Shown: piece by piece, positions 34,131-44,720 of the stretch
Numbering within the stretch: position 1 is the stretch's first letter
Layout of the letters: each line of letters starts with the position of its first letter
NCBI GenBank assembly: GCA_964016885.1
Contig: OZ024747.1
Coordinates: 49,154,876 to 49,218,875 of the forward strand
DNA from: Eledone cirrhosa
Taxonomy: Eukaryota > Mollusca > Cephalopoda > Octopoda > Eledonidae
Reading direction: 5' to 3'
Length of the DNA: 64,000 nucleotides
Translations under genes and position numbers: made by a program
The notes under the pieces: model-generated
The model's input: only the letters and a program-made list of their open reading frames with translations
Database searches by the model: none
What the model was told of the DNA's origin: nothing

Positions 34131-34211
34131 TTACATAACTAAAAAGCTCTGTAGCCTACATAGAGCACTCTCTTTTCCTACGGAAATACTTCATTTAATA
34201 TATATATATAA

Positions 34212-34258
<47 letters not shown>

Positions 34259-34293
34259 TATGTATGTGTATATATATATATATATATATGAAA

Positions 34294-34482
34294 TAATTGT
34301 TTCTACTTTAGGCACAAGGCCAGCAATCACCCAGTGCATTACTGGTACTTTATTTTATCGACCCCGTAAGGATGAAAGACAAAGTTAACCTCGGCGGGAT
34401 TTGAACTCAGATCGTAAAGGGATGTAACTATGCTGGAAAGCATGGCGTCCGACCCTCTACCAATACTGACAATCCACCGCCT
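34294..34482 (-). mobile_element. SINE in (TA)n with target duplication
   Basis: Full-length minus-strand copy; TATATATATATGAAATA occurs on both sides. Confidence 0.92.
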
Positions 34483-34899
34483 ATATATATATATGAAATA
34501 ATGAAATACTTTGAACTGTCTCAGAAAAAAACACTTCATTTTTGTCTTCTTATTTCATCTTCTCTTCTTTTGTAAAGTTATAACATCTATTATTGAATCA
34601 TCTAATAACTAATAATTGATTTCTTATTATCAAAGACACCCACACATTACATTTATAGCACAAAGCAGGATAAATGTGGTAATATGACATGCTTCTTTCA
34701 ATGTTTTCTATGATAAGAAGTAGAAATAACACTTCTTATGCTTAGTTTTATAGCCTTACATTTTTGTTCCATTTTGGTCCTCTTATATTCATCATTATTA
34801 TTATTATCATCCAAATGAAAAAAACCCTACAGAATTTAGAAAGAAGAACACACTAAACAAGTGCTTTGAAATCAAGTAACACATTTTTATCACTGTAGT

Positions 34900-35610
34900 G
34901 ATAAGAACACAAAAACTGTCGACATCGTACATACATTTTTCTGGGGACATATATCTTTTTTTTTTATCTCAGTGAGCATTGATGGATATATAATAAGCAG
35001 GTCTAGAAATATATGATGGTGACTTTATTCTATAGCTGATTTGAACTATAGATCTGTTAACATCTTACATAGATTGTTCAGGGATACACAGCTTTTATGT
35101 TAGTGAATATTGATGGATATATAACAATTTAGTTTAGAAATAAATAGCCATCATTTCATTCTAGAGCTGATCCTAAATATGGATCTATTGACATCTTATA
35201 TGTATTTTTCTGGGACATATATCTTTCTTTTGTCAGCAAATGTCACTGAATATATAACAAATCTAGAAATAAATGGTCATGATTTCATCTTAAACTGGAT
35301 CAAAAGAAAATCGGTCAATATCATACATAAATTTTCTGGAATATATAAATTTCTCTGGCAGTGAGTGTCAGTGAAAATATAACAAATTATTCTTAAAATA
35401 AACGATCTTGATTTCATCTTTGATCTAATCGAAAAGGAGACATATATAATCTCCTTTGATCTAGATATAAATGCTATTGATTTCATTCTATTGCTGATCC
35501 TAAACATGGATCTATCAACATCTTACATTGATTTTTATGTGAGCAAATATATAAAGAAATTGGCTTAAATAAATATTCATGATTTGATTCTATCATTGAT
35601 CTTTTTGATC
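34900..35610. repeat. Degenerate ~130-bp satellite downstream of the Shisa-like stop codon
   Basis: Landmarks AACATCTTACAT and TTTTTCTGGG-like recur near 34921, 35060, 35190, 35316 and 35517, together with GATTTCATTCTA and GGATATATAACAA. It may lie in the 3' untranslated region or just beyond it; a minus-strand AATAAA occurs at 35029-35024. Confidence 0.75.
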
Positions 35611-35773
35611 TTACTTTCCTTAAGTGACATGATGGGTTAACAAACACAAGATATTTGAATCTGTACCATAACTAGTTTTCTTATCTAACAGATTTATCAA
35701 TGACTGTTATTGGTATTTGGAGGAGCAAAAAGCACCATCTTTATAAAAAGATGGACGAAAGAAGACCAAAACA

Positions 35774-35892
35774 TCAAGGCATGGCATAGGGAGGTGGTGG
35801 CTGTGAAGGAGGAGGACCATGTGGTGGTGCATAGAAGCCGGGTGGTGGAGGTTGTTGTGGTGGTATCATTCCAGGCTGCATAGTTGGGGCAC
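35774..35892 (-). CDS. Shisa-like protein, terminal coding exon
   Basis: Acceptor TTTTCTTTTTCAG ends at 35893. With the A carried over, the exon reads SAPTMQPGMIPPQQPPPPGF, YAPPHGPPPSQ and PPPYAMP then TGA (stop 35776-35774). It supplies a Pro-rich end with a C-terminal PPPY motif, a WW-domain ligand typical of Shisa tails. It is a phase-1 exon. The 3' untranslated region should continue below 35774. Confidence 0.85.
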
Positions 35893-35899
35893 CTGAAAA

Positions 35900-36355
35900 A
35901 GAAAATAAACACACCGTTTATATTATTGAACACACACATGCACACACACTATATATGGAAAAATGGATGTAAAAAGAATGATGATGATGATGATGACACA
36001 CACATTCCAGTCCACTCAGCTGACAAAAGTTATTTATACAAGTAATTCAAAGGGCCAACGTTGTTGCACAGTGTCATGCTGAATCTCCTTAAGAATTATG
36101 TTATGAATAAAAGTGTCTGTGGAATGCTCAGTCACTTGTAAGTTGATTTAACAAGAAACCTGAGGTTCAACACTTAGACACACAAAGAAACAGTGGGGGG
36201 GGGGGGGGGAGAAAGACAAGCACACAGTCAGACAGGCAGAAAAACAGAGAAGAGAGGCAGGGGAGATAAATTGATACAATTTATGAATAATGAGGAGGGG
36301 AGGAAAAATTGGTGAAATAACTCCAGAAGGAATATGAGAGCAAAAAAATGATGTT
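35900..36355. other. Intron, no other feature
   Basis: Intron between the two last supported exons. Contains a (GAT)n patch at 35978-35996 and a poly-G run at 36196-36208. Confidence 0.6.
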
Positions 36356-36360
36356 CTTAC

Positions 36361-36441
36361 TGGGAAGAGGATGTGCATAGGGTGGAGGAACTGGCCCTGG
36401 CATATGATCTCCTGGTTGCGGTGGTGGATATGCAGGGTAAC
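36361..36441 (-). CDS. Shisa-like protein, Pro-rich exon with PPPY
   Basis: Acceptor TGCTTTTCTAG and donor GTAAGA frame an 81-nt exon. It reads GYPAYPPPQPGDHMPG then PVPPPYAHPLP, with phase 1 on both sides. It contains the first PPPY motif. Because its length is a multiple of 3 and both introns are phase 1, skipping it would keep the frame and remove one WW-domain site. Confidence 0.85.
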
Positions 36442-36449
36442 CTAGAAAA

Positions 36450-37243
36450 GCACAGATAAAGTAGAAAGTAAAACTATATTTCAACTAAATACACACCTTA
36501 CTAACACACTGGTTCCAAAACTAGTTTTTTGTTTTACTCCCTGTGCACTTTAGAACATGTAAACTTATTTTAGTGCACTTTGTATCTAAATCTAAAAATT
36601 TATTTAAAAGAGATAATTATACATGCACATAGCATAAAGTAGAAATATTGATAATTAGAAATAGAGAAATATTATTTGTACTTCCTTCTTTGACAGTTAT
36701 ATATAAACTTTATTATGAATTTCCAGTTGTGTTATTCATATTTTCAAATAAAAACTTACTCTTTTGCAGTGCATCTAATTCCATCTCACAGTGCACCAAT
36801 GCACTGAACTGAACAACTTGTGAACCATTTACACTGTTATATAAATGGGCTGTTGTTTTTTTGTTTTGTTTTTTTCTAGTGGAAATTCCAAAACTGCTTA
36901 TTTTTCTTTAATAAATAAAGATTTTCGTTGACCAATTTGTAATGGTACCAGTGGCAGATTGGGGAAGGGCGATTGGGTTTCCACAGTATTTATAGGTCTC
37001 GCTCTCACACACACACACACACACAAAATTGCTTAGAACATTTCATTTTATGAGTTTTATTTGTAACCTGTTTTGAATAAAGAAAAAATAGTTTGTTTTT
37101 TTATCAATAACATATTTTACAAACTGATTTTATATATAATATTAATTTGAAATTTTAATGTTAGCATAATTTAGGAAAGCCTTGATTAGTTGCCAGTTGG
37201 ATAGAATGTGTCTCAGTTTAGGATTTTAAAATTATGGTAAATC

Positions 37244-37283
<40 letters not shown>

Positions 37284-37575
37284 TATGATTTATAAAATAA
37301 TTTGCTGAAACATGTATAATTAGTCTTCAGCTGTTCCTTATTTTTTTTTATACCAAACCAACTGAAATTGCCACTGATTCTAGGATACAAAAATGTCCAT
37401 TTTATAATGTTTACATATATCTAAAATCTGTCCATTGTAAATTTGTGTAAGAACCTTTATTAAGTTCTGTTCCAAACACTAGATAAATAATGAAAAGTTA
37501 GTTATTTTACTAACTTTGTAAATTATTCAATATATTCAAAATGATTTGAAAATCATAGGCAGTATCCTTCATTAG
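36450..37575. other. Intron, no other feature
   Basis: AT-rich intron sequence with two short (CA)n runs (37008-37024, 37246-37276). No repeat family recognised. Confidence 0.45.
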
Positions 37576-37580
37576 AAATA

Positions 37581-38060
37581 CTAACAGAAAAACCACCCTT
37601 TGGGTGGTTTTCTGTTAGCATGTGTAGTGTGTATATTGATATTATACACAAATATATATGCATGTAAATAAAATCGTAATTGACAATATACACAGAAATT
37701 GAACGAAGACTGTGTTACACTGTTTTCTGTAATCAGTAACGTAATCCATGATACATTTAAAAAAAGACGATATTATATATAAACTGCATTAGGAAAAAAT
37801 TAGCGACGGAAATATATGCAATTATACGTGTTATAATATAAAGGCCGCTAACCGGAAGTGTTGACATTTGACAATTTTAAAGAAGTAAATCTTTAAATAA
37901 GCTATAAAATATATTTAATCAACAGCCACGAAATTTAGTAGATAAAGTATGTAATATTCATTCATTATTTATTCAAAGTAATCCAACTTATTTTACAAAC
38001 GGGTAAAAAAAATATATTCTGGATGCAGTCCCGCACTCCTTACTTTATTATAGAAACAAA
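37581..38060 (-). mobile_element. Hairpin-ended dispersed element, copy 2
   Basis: Inverted relative to 18985-19703 and lacking the SINE. Starts with a hairpin (37581-37618; arms CTAACAGAAAAACCACCC and GGGTGGTTTTCTGTTAG), followed by the shared blocks to GCGGGACTGC near 38028. The hairpin arms differ from copy 1 at matched positions (CTAGCAG/CTGCTAG versus CTAACAG/CTGTTAG), so the stem is preserved. Confidence 0.62.
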
Positions 38061-38244
38061 ATGGTAACAAAAGAATCTAACAAGATAAAGCACTAAAGAT
38101 TATACCTGTATATTTGTATATATAAATCAGCATATAGAGAGAAGTAAACAGAGATGTGTGTTCAATCACAGGGGATTTAAAATTGCCAGTGAGAGGAACA
38201 TATTAACTATAGAAAGAATGGTGAATACAAATCAATTAAAAAAA

Positions 38245-39010
38245 TATATTATAGGGCACAGGTGCCCTCTGGGAAATGGCCATGCTCAGTGTGTAAGAAG
38301 GGCGTGGGTATAAATTCTATTCTATGCCCCAAATGCAAACTATGGGTACATAAAAGATGTAGTGGGATCACATATAAACTATCTAAGAGTGTAGACTTTA
38401 TATGTGACCGATGCTCAGGTGCAGTAAGTAGCAAGGGCCCACTGGATGCTATCTCCTTCAACTGCCCAGATGGTTCTATAGAAATAGTGGACACTTTCCG
38501 TTACCTGGGTGATAAAATCAACAGTGGAGGACGATGCTCTGAAAGTGTAGTAGCCAGAGTTAGAACGGGATGGAAAAAGTTCGGAGAGTTAATACCAGTG
38601 TTGGCCACAATGGGTTTTCTCTAAAAGTGAAAGGCAGATTGTATGATGCTTGTATACAAATGGCGATATTACATGGTAGTGAGACCTGGATGTTGTGTGC
38701 TGAAGACCTGCATAGATTAGAAAGAAATGAAGCTTGCATGCTCCGATGGATGTGTAATAGTAATGTATGTGAGCAGCAAAGCATAAACGAATTGAGAGAG
38801 AGACTAAGCATAAGAGGTATCAAATGTTGTGTTCTGGAGAGGAGATTGCGTTGGTATGGCCATGTGATGCGTATGAAGGACAACAGCTGTATAAAAAAGT
38901 GCAGAGCAATGAAAATTGATGGGAAGCTACAGAGTGGGTAGACCAAGAAAAACCTGGGACGAGGTGATAAAAACTGACCTTGCTCTCTTACATCTCTCTA
39001 AGACAATGTC
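38245..39010 (+). pseudogene. LINE RT C-terminal part with complete PHD-like finger
   Basis: Plus-strand frame: CSVCKKGV, LCPKCKLWVHKRCSGI, FICDRCSG. The Cys/His spacing (C-x2-C, C-x2-C, H-x2-C, C-x2-C) is that of a PHD-type finger. Then IEIVDTFRYLGDKINSGGRC, VRTGWKKFGELIPVL, a stop, and in the next frame LYDACIQMAILHGSETW, LERNEACMLRWMC and RRLRWYGHVMRMKD. Same family as 29.8-30.9 kb. The catalytic RT domain is missing. PHD fingers bind histone tails in host proteins; in LINEs the role is unknown. Confidence 0.78.
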
Positions 39011-39052
39011 ATTGGATCGAGATCTTTGGTGCTATGCAGTTATACAGAATAG

Positions 39053-39535
39053 CAGTAATGGAGACCTCCAGTGTCATCAGTCGTAATGGAGACCTCCAGT
39101 GTTGTAATGGAGACCTCCAGCGTCATCAGTCGTAATGGAGACCTCCAGTGTCATCAGTCGTAATGGAGACCTCCAGTGTTGTAATGGAGACCTCCAACGT
39201 CATCAGTCATAATGGAGACTTCCAGTGTTGTAATGGAGACCTCCAGCGTCATCAGTCATAATGGAGACTTCCAGTTTCGTAATGGACACCTCCAGTGCCA
39301 TCAGTCGTAATGCAGACCTTCAGTTTATAATGGAGACCTCTGGTGTCATAATGGAGACCTCCAGTGTCGTAATGGAGACCCCCCAGTGTCATAGTGAAGA
39401 CCTTCAGTGTCATCAGTCGTAATGGAGACCTCCAGTGTTGTAATGGACACCTCCAGTGTCGTAATGGAGGCCTCCGGTGTCTTAATGGAGACCTCCGGTG
39501 TCGTAATGGAGACCTCCAGTGTCTTCAGTCATCAT
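39053..39535. repeat. Minisatellite of ~27-45 bp nested units
   Basis: TAATGGAGACCTCCAGTGT recurs more than 15 times, alternating with CATCAGTCG inserts; two unit lengths are mixed. It lies in the long intron after the LINE fragment. Confidence 0.92.
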
Positions 39536-39694
39536 CAAAACCTCTATCCTCTGCCTAATTTAAAACCATCTTGCCTGAGGAAGAAGCCCCATTAGTTGGA
39601 ATGGCTGGTACAGCAGGTTTCGCTGGTCGTTTTCTGCGGTAATGGTGCGCAGTTTTCCTCTGCCCCATTTCTTTTTCTTTTAACTATTTTTACT

Positions 39695-39862
39695 ATAGCC
39701 AAAAGGCCAACAATTTGGGTCAAGGGGAAAGTCGATTAACTCGATCCCAGGGAGTTACTGGTACTTTATTTTATCGACTCTGTAAGGATAAAAAGCAAAG
39801 CTAACCTCGGCGGGATATGAACTCAGAATGTAAAGGGCCGTAATTCTATGCCGCGAAGCAAC
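39695..39862 (-). mobile_element. SINE, long variant, partly decayed
   Basis: Tail GCCAAAAGGCCAACAATTTG, the AGTCGATTAACTCGATCCCA block and GGCGGGATATGAACTCAGAA are visible; the head is truncated at about 39860. Confidence 0.82.
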
Positions 39863-39869
39863 AACAATA

Positions 39870-40565
39870 TAAATAAGCAAGAAATCGAATTTGCATTTCA
39901 ACTCTGAATTATCTCCCCTTAAGTTATTACCCTTGAATAAACTTAGTTTTAATAATGCTTTCTTCAAAAGCTTTTCACACAGAATTGTGTCTGAAACTGC
40001 ATCACACACATGTTCAGAAGGTGTGAAAATTTTAGAGTACTACAAATCTGGAATAGGGCGATCCTGGAATCATACTCTAGGATCAATATATGATAGATAA
40101 GGAGCAAGTCTGATTTTTTAATTTTTAAGTGCATCTATTATTCTATTTTGTTATCTGTATATGTCAACTATATTTTGTTATCTGTTACATATTATGTCAA
40201 CTATATTTTATAGACAGAAATTAAGTAATTGAAAAGGGGAAGGGATAAAGAAGAGCAGATCTGGGTGTATAGGAAAGTAAAGGAAAGGACTATAAATGCC
40301 ATAAATAAGAGGGAAAGAGCAAGAACTATTGGGAGGGGTGACAGACTCTACACCTAGTTCAGGGTGGTGTTTCAGCTGTACCCTGCAGACAAAACTGCAA
40401 AGGCATTTCCGTGGATAATGACCAGCAACACCTGCTGCTCCTTCCTCAAAAGGGGCTGCTGACATTCTGATCTAGTGGAGGAGCTCAGCTGTACAGGGTC
40501 TGAGTAAATTTGCAAGACATTGCCAAACTACTACACAGATTTATAAGGTACCGTGAGGTACTGTC
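39870..40565. other. Intron, no recognised element
   Basis: Mixed sequence; short ORFs on both strands lack family features. Confidence 0.4.
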
Positions 40566-40569
40566 AAGC

Positions 40570-40905
40570 TCATATTACACAGATGTATAAGATATGTGGT
40601 ACTCTACACAGGTATATGTGGTACTCTACACAGGTGTGGTATGTGGTACTCTACACAGGTGATATATGAGGTACTCTACACAGGTGTGGTATGTGGTACT
40701 CTACACAGGTGTGGTATGTGGTACTCTACACGGGTGTAGTATGTGGTACTCTACACGGGTGTAGTATGTGGTACTCTACACAGGTGATATATGTGGTACT
40801 CTACACAGGTGATATATGTGGTACTCTACACAGGTGTGATATGAGATACTCTACACAGGTGGTATATGTGGTACTCTACACAGGTATATAAGGTACCATG
40901 AGGTA
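40570..40905. repeat. ~25-bp minisatellite
   Basis: TGTGGTACTCTACACAGGTG followed by a variable ATAT or TGGTA is repeated about 12 times. Flanked by TAAGGTACCGTGAGGTAC on the left and a similar TAAGGTACCATGAGGTAC on the right. Confidence 0.92.
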
Positions 40906-41055
40906 CTTCTAAACTGATATTCCATAGCAGAAGATAATCTGGTCAGGTAATAATTAGTCAGGGAGTGAGTGAAACAAATTTTGGTTATGTGTATTTAATG
41001 TTTTTTAATTAATTAATAAATTAATTAATTAAAAATATTATCCCCAAATGATTAC

Positions 41056-41076
41056 CTTGTAACAGTGGATCATATT
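41056..41076 (-). CDS. Candidate 21-nt microexon of the Shisa-like gene
   Basis: On the minus strand AATATGATCCACTGTTACAAG is preceded by CCACACAG and followed by GTAATC. With the G carried from the 46.9-kb exon it reads EYDPLLQ and leaves a G, so both sides are phase 1 and the frame is kept. The polypyrimidine tract is weak, so this could be chance. The gene also reads through in frame without it. Confidence 0.4.
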
Positions 41077-41079
41077 CTG

Positions 41080-41400
41080 TGTGGTTTATGAGTAAATAAC
41101 AAGAAAAAAAAATTAGATAAATTAAATAAAATCAACAAAAAAAATAAGACCAAACAATAATATCAATATGAACAACACAGCAAAAACAAAAACAAAATAA
41201 CGTTTTCCTTCGTATTATTATTATTATTATTATTATATTATTATTATTATGGACGCAAATGTGTGAAGACGTTACAAGTCTGCGGGATAAAAGGTTTGTA
41301 ATTTTAAGCTGTTTTAAAGTATCATTTTGTGTATTTCCTTGTCGATAATGAAGCAAGAAAATAGAGGAGACCTCTCAATAATCAGGCTTTAAGCCCGAAT
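41080..41400. other. Intron, AT-rich
   Basis: A-rich and (ATT)n runs (41213-41251); nothing else seen. Confidence 0.4.
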
Positions 41401-41429
41401 ATTCTGATTTCGAAAAATCGCTTCGAAAA

Positions 41430-41755
41430 ATAGAAAGAAGGAGGAGCTAGTAGATAAGTTAGACGAGGCTATTTATAGTGGCATTGCAACGGATGTGCTA
41501 GCGGCGAGAATGGCATTAGACCATTTCTTCAAAGCGAAACATGAAGGTTGCATTGTCAGAGCTAAGGTGTGAAAAACGAGGGAACCAAAGGTGTTCGATG
41601 GGCCCCAGCGTGGTAATAAAACCACAATTCGGTCTTTGGAGGAACGAGACGGACATGAGATAAGCGATTCCAAGCAGATGTGTGAGGCCTTTCGCCAGCA
41701 CTTTGCTCAATTGTTCAGGGAGAGTGGCAGATCAGAGACAGTAGCGCTGTGAAAG
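41430..41755 (+). pseudogene. Tx1-like LINE fragment between endonuclease and RT
   Basis: The plus strand reads ELVDKLDEAIYSGIATDVLA, then after a stop GNKTTIRSLEERDGHEISDS and KQMCEAFRQHFAQL. The latter matches GNKTTIRSLTDRDGHELSDS of the 10.9-12.7 kb element. Short, 3'-truncated, and on the strand opposite to the Shisa-like gene. Confidence 0.72.
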
Positions 41756-41769
41756 GCCGATTACTTCAG

Positions 41770-42160
41770 CCAAAATTCAGGAGATTGTTCACATCAAACA
41801 CTTTACACAGTTACAAGTATATCATTTGCTTTATAAACATGAACTTTATCTATTTAAAATCATATTTACAACAGAATGATAATCATATAAGAGTGTTCGA
41901 TTATTTATGACTTACATAATTATAGAATATAATGAAATAAGGAACCTTTATGTCAAATTTATAGAAACATATTGAGGTGGAGATTCAGTTACAAAGTTTG
42001 GATATTACAGATCTATTAGGAAGGAAAGTTGTATGTTCTTTATATATTGAGCAGAGAAACAGAATCGAATAAAGATATGTTGTTATAAACACTGCATATA
42101 GACTACCTGTAATAAATAATTTTTAATTTATTCAGGTCCAGAGAATAAAGGCAATGAAAT
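41770..42160. other. Intron, no recognised element
   Basis: AT-rich; ends in a (CAT)n patch and a short TTTAACGTCTATCTTCCACG fragment (42160-42215) of the SINE/LINE tail family. Confidence 0.4.
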
Positions 42161-42221
42161 GACATCATCATCATCATCATCATTTAACGTCTATCTTCCA
42201 CGCTATCATGGGTTAGGTTTC

Positions 42222-42380
42222 TCCCCAGTTCGTGACTGGTACTTTATTTTATCGACCCCGTAAGGATGAAAGGCAAAGTTAACCTCGGCGGCATTTGAAC
42301 TCAGATCATAAAGGGCCGTAACTCAAAGTGCCGTAACTCAAAGCATAGCGTCCGGCCCTCTACCGATACTGCCAATCCAG
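42222..42380 (-). mobile_element. SINE, tail-truncated
   Basis: Body and head present (ACTTTATTTTATCGACCCCG to GATACTGCCAATCCA), with a small duplication AAGTGCCGTAACTCAAAG near 42325. Joined directly to the tail-family fragment. Confidence 0.85.
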
Positions 42381-42599
42381 CCAATGATAAAATTTTCAAG
42401 TTAAAACAGCTGTCTAATAAAATGGGAGTAACTGAAATTAAAAATCATATTATGCTTTGTGTGTATATATATATCATCGTCATTTTACGTCCGCTTTTCC
42501 CTGCTTGCAAGAGGGTGGAAATATAATACATATATATATATATACAGGGAGTGTAACGTGAAGTTACTGTAGGTTCACCCAGGTGAGCACACAATGTTT

Positions 42600-42730
42600 A
42601 GATTGAATGGAGAAGGCGTTTCCTCGGAGGACGGCAAAGGAGACGCACTGGAAAAGCCACCCCAACTCGCGGGGCTCACACCTACAGCTGGCCAGCTCAG
42701 CGCCTATGGTGGTGAGTAAGGAGGTATTAG
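42600..42730 (+). repeat. Unclassified repeat with conserved reading frame, copy 2
   Basis: Related at DNA and protein level to 6489-6665 (minus). Conserved landmarks: GAGAAGGCGTTTCCTCGGAG / GAGGCGTTTCTCTGGAGG, and CTATGGTGGTGAGTAAGGA / CTATGGTGGTAAGTAAGGA at the 3' end. Confidence 0.55.
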
Positions 42731-42810
42731 TTAAATACCATTCTTTCATCTCATACTGTCCACACATATATATATCATTAAACATGTTTAGATTTACGTC
42801 TGTAGCAATG

Positions 42811-43466
42811 ATTTGTTATGGCTTCATAATGTTTATTGATTGGTGACACATGCTATTGATTAGCTCAAGGTTCGATTTGTATCGATCTGCCCCGACTCTG
42901 GAATCAAAAGCTCGTTGGACATTTTCTGTTGTAATAACAGAATGAAAAGCTAATATGGATCAATTAAAAGAATAAATTAAAGAGTACTAACCATCCAATA
43001 ATAACTACCTATCCCCTATGATACTGTCATTACAATAGCAGAGGTCCAATGAGGTTTTGATTCCAGAGTCGGGGCAGATCGATACAGATCAAACCTTGAG
43101 CTGATCAATAGCAAAACATGCGTGACCAATCAATAAACATGATGAAGGCATAACAAATTTTCCTTGTATTATTATATATATATATCAGTATATAGAGAGA
43201 AGTACACATAGGGGTATGTGTTTATTCATAGGGATAGATAGTTATTATTGGATGGTTAGTACTCTTTAATTTATTCTTTTAATTGATCTGTATTAGTCTT
43301 TCCTTTCATAAACACTCTGGTGGCTTTCTTTCCCCTATAATTAAACACATACCTCTATGTGTACTTCTCTCTATATACTGATTTATAAGGAGCCCAGAAT
43401 CTGTTCATTAAGCTCATTAAATTATATATAGGGATTAATGTGAGTCTTTAACTCCGTTTTTTAATT

Positions 43467-43508
<42 letters not shown>

Positions 43509-43745
43509 TCAAAATATTAACAAAATAGATATTCTTGTGATTAAGTATATTTTATTATACATATTTCAGAGGTACTGAGTTAACTTCAACAGTACATCCT
43601 CATCAGATAAAATAAGATGATGCATGACATACCCTGACATAGTAGATGGTTCAGATTCAGTCATACTTCCATGACTGAAATATGTATAATAAAATATACT
43701 TGATCACAAGAATATCTATTTTGTTAATATTTTGAATTAATATTA
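42811..43745. repeat. Cluster of four interleaved inverted repeats
   Basis: Pairs: A 42811-42909 with 43055-43157; B 42957-43021 with 43225-43288; C 43184-43224 with 43342-43382; D 43501-43567 with 43675-43745. A and B interleave, as do B and C. Arms are about 40-100 bp with high identity. D includes a family-B hammerhead on its left arm. Confidence 0.85.
43535..43625 (-). ncRNA. Hammerhead-ribozyme motif, family B
   Basis: On the minus strand: CTGATGA (43606-43600), helix II GGATGTACTG / CAGTACCTCT (nine of ten pairs, one mismatch), GAA (43567-43565), helix III ATA-TG-TAT, unpaired A, and ATAAAATA after the site, perfectly complementary to TATTTTAT before the core. (TA)n follows at about 43503-43470. 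Confidence 0.65.
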
Positions 43746-43830
43746 ATAACTCTGGAAAACCATTCCTGTTGAGTGATTCCATTCTATTGTACAACTCATT
43801 CTTTGATTTATTCATTGAACCGTGTTTAAC

Positions 43831-43861
<31 letters not shown>

Positions 43862-43862
43862 C

Positions 43863-43980
43863 GTGGGAAAGTAAAAAATCGGAGAATAGACCGTTAAAAC
43901 ATGTTTATTTAAAACAGCACCTACGTACGTTTCGCCCAGTTGGCATACGCTACTTGGCAAATAACTATATGTATCACCTA
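43863..43980 (-). repeat. (TA)n-linked repeat with hammerhead-like helix III only
   Basis: The minus strand has GGGCGAAACGTACGTAGG: GAA, a micro-hairpin ACG-TA-CGT and an A, as in the ribozyme families. The CUGANGA strand is absent (AAGTAGCGTAT at the expected place). Followed by (TA)n at 43862-43835. Confidence 0.4.
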
Positions 43981-44012
43981 TCCCCCTTTTTTTCTCTTTC
44001 TCAATACGTAAA

Positions 44013-44049
<37 letters not shown>

Positions 44050-44199
44050 GACTATACGGTGAATCTTGTGATTCTGGAATTTCATTTGAGCACTCACAGG
44101 ATCATCAAAAGCTTTAGTTACTAAAGGGAAGGACTCAATTGCAAAATGAGAAATAGTCTTGTTTGGCATGCATAAAAGGTAGAAATTACATGCAGTGTA

Positions 44200-44720
44200 C
44201 CAATTTTAAACTTTAAATGTACAAGAGATGTAATGGGATCACTAGCAGTAAGCTGAAAGGGAAGTAAAACTTCATGTGGAATAGTTAGCAGTAAAAGCAA
44301 ATATACAGAAGGCTCCATAAATATAGTGAATAGTTTAGCTTCTCTCAATTTATAATATATGTGAACAATCCATAAGCATAGCAGTCAGAATAAGAAAGGG
44401 GTGGCAACATTCACAGAGTCGTTACCTTTTCTGGCAACAAATAGATTGCTTGTACATGAAGTGCAATGATACATGATAGTAAAACTTGGATATAAAAGTA
44501 GAGAATGGGTGAAAACTAGGAAGTGATGAAAGGATCACGCTCAGCTAGATGTGTAGTGTTAGTGCACATGAAATGAGCTGAGAGAGAAAAACGAACATTA
44601 AGATGAATCAGATGTAGTGTACAACAGAGAAGACTGTGCTGATGTGGACAAATGATGCACATAGATGATGACAGTTGTATAAAAAAAAGTGCCAAGTAAT
44701 CAAAGTGGAGGAAACTTGTG
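44200..44720 (+). pseudogene. Very decayed LINE of the PHD-finger type
   Basis: YKRCNGITSSKLKGK matches VHKRCSGITYKLSK of the 38.2-kb copy, and later DSKTW-like and RRLCWCGQMMHIDD-like segments follow in the same order, with many stops. Confidence 0.5.

Larger units (their letters stand above)
32880..34150. repeat. Right arm of large inverted duplication
   Basis: Inverted partner of 31535-32165, about 600 bp longer because of a CR1-like LINE insertion at 33056-33675. Confidence 0.88.

Noticed and set aside
39060..39540. Repeated CATCAGTCG / CTGATGA-like words
   Set aside because: Part of the minisatellite unit; no GAA or helix II at the right spacing.
43900..43975. Hammerhead-like GAA-ACG-TA-CGT-A on the minus strand
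   Set aside because: The matching CUGANGA strand is absent (AAGTAGCGTAT instead), so it is not called a ribozyme although helix III and (TA)n position fit.
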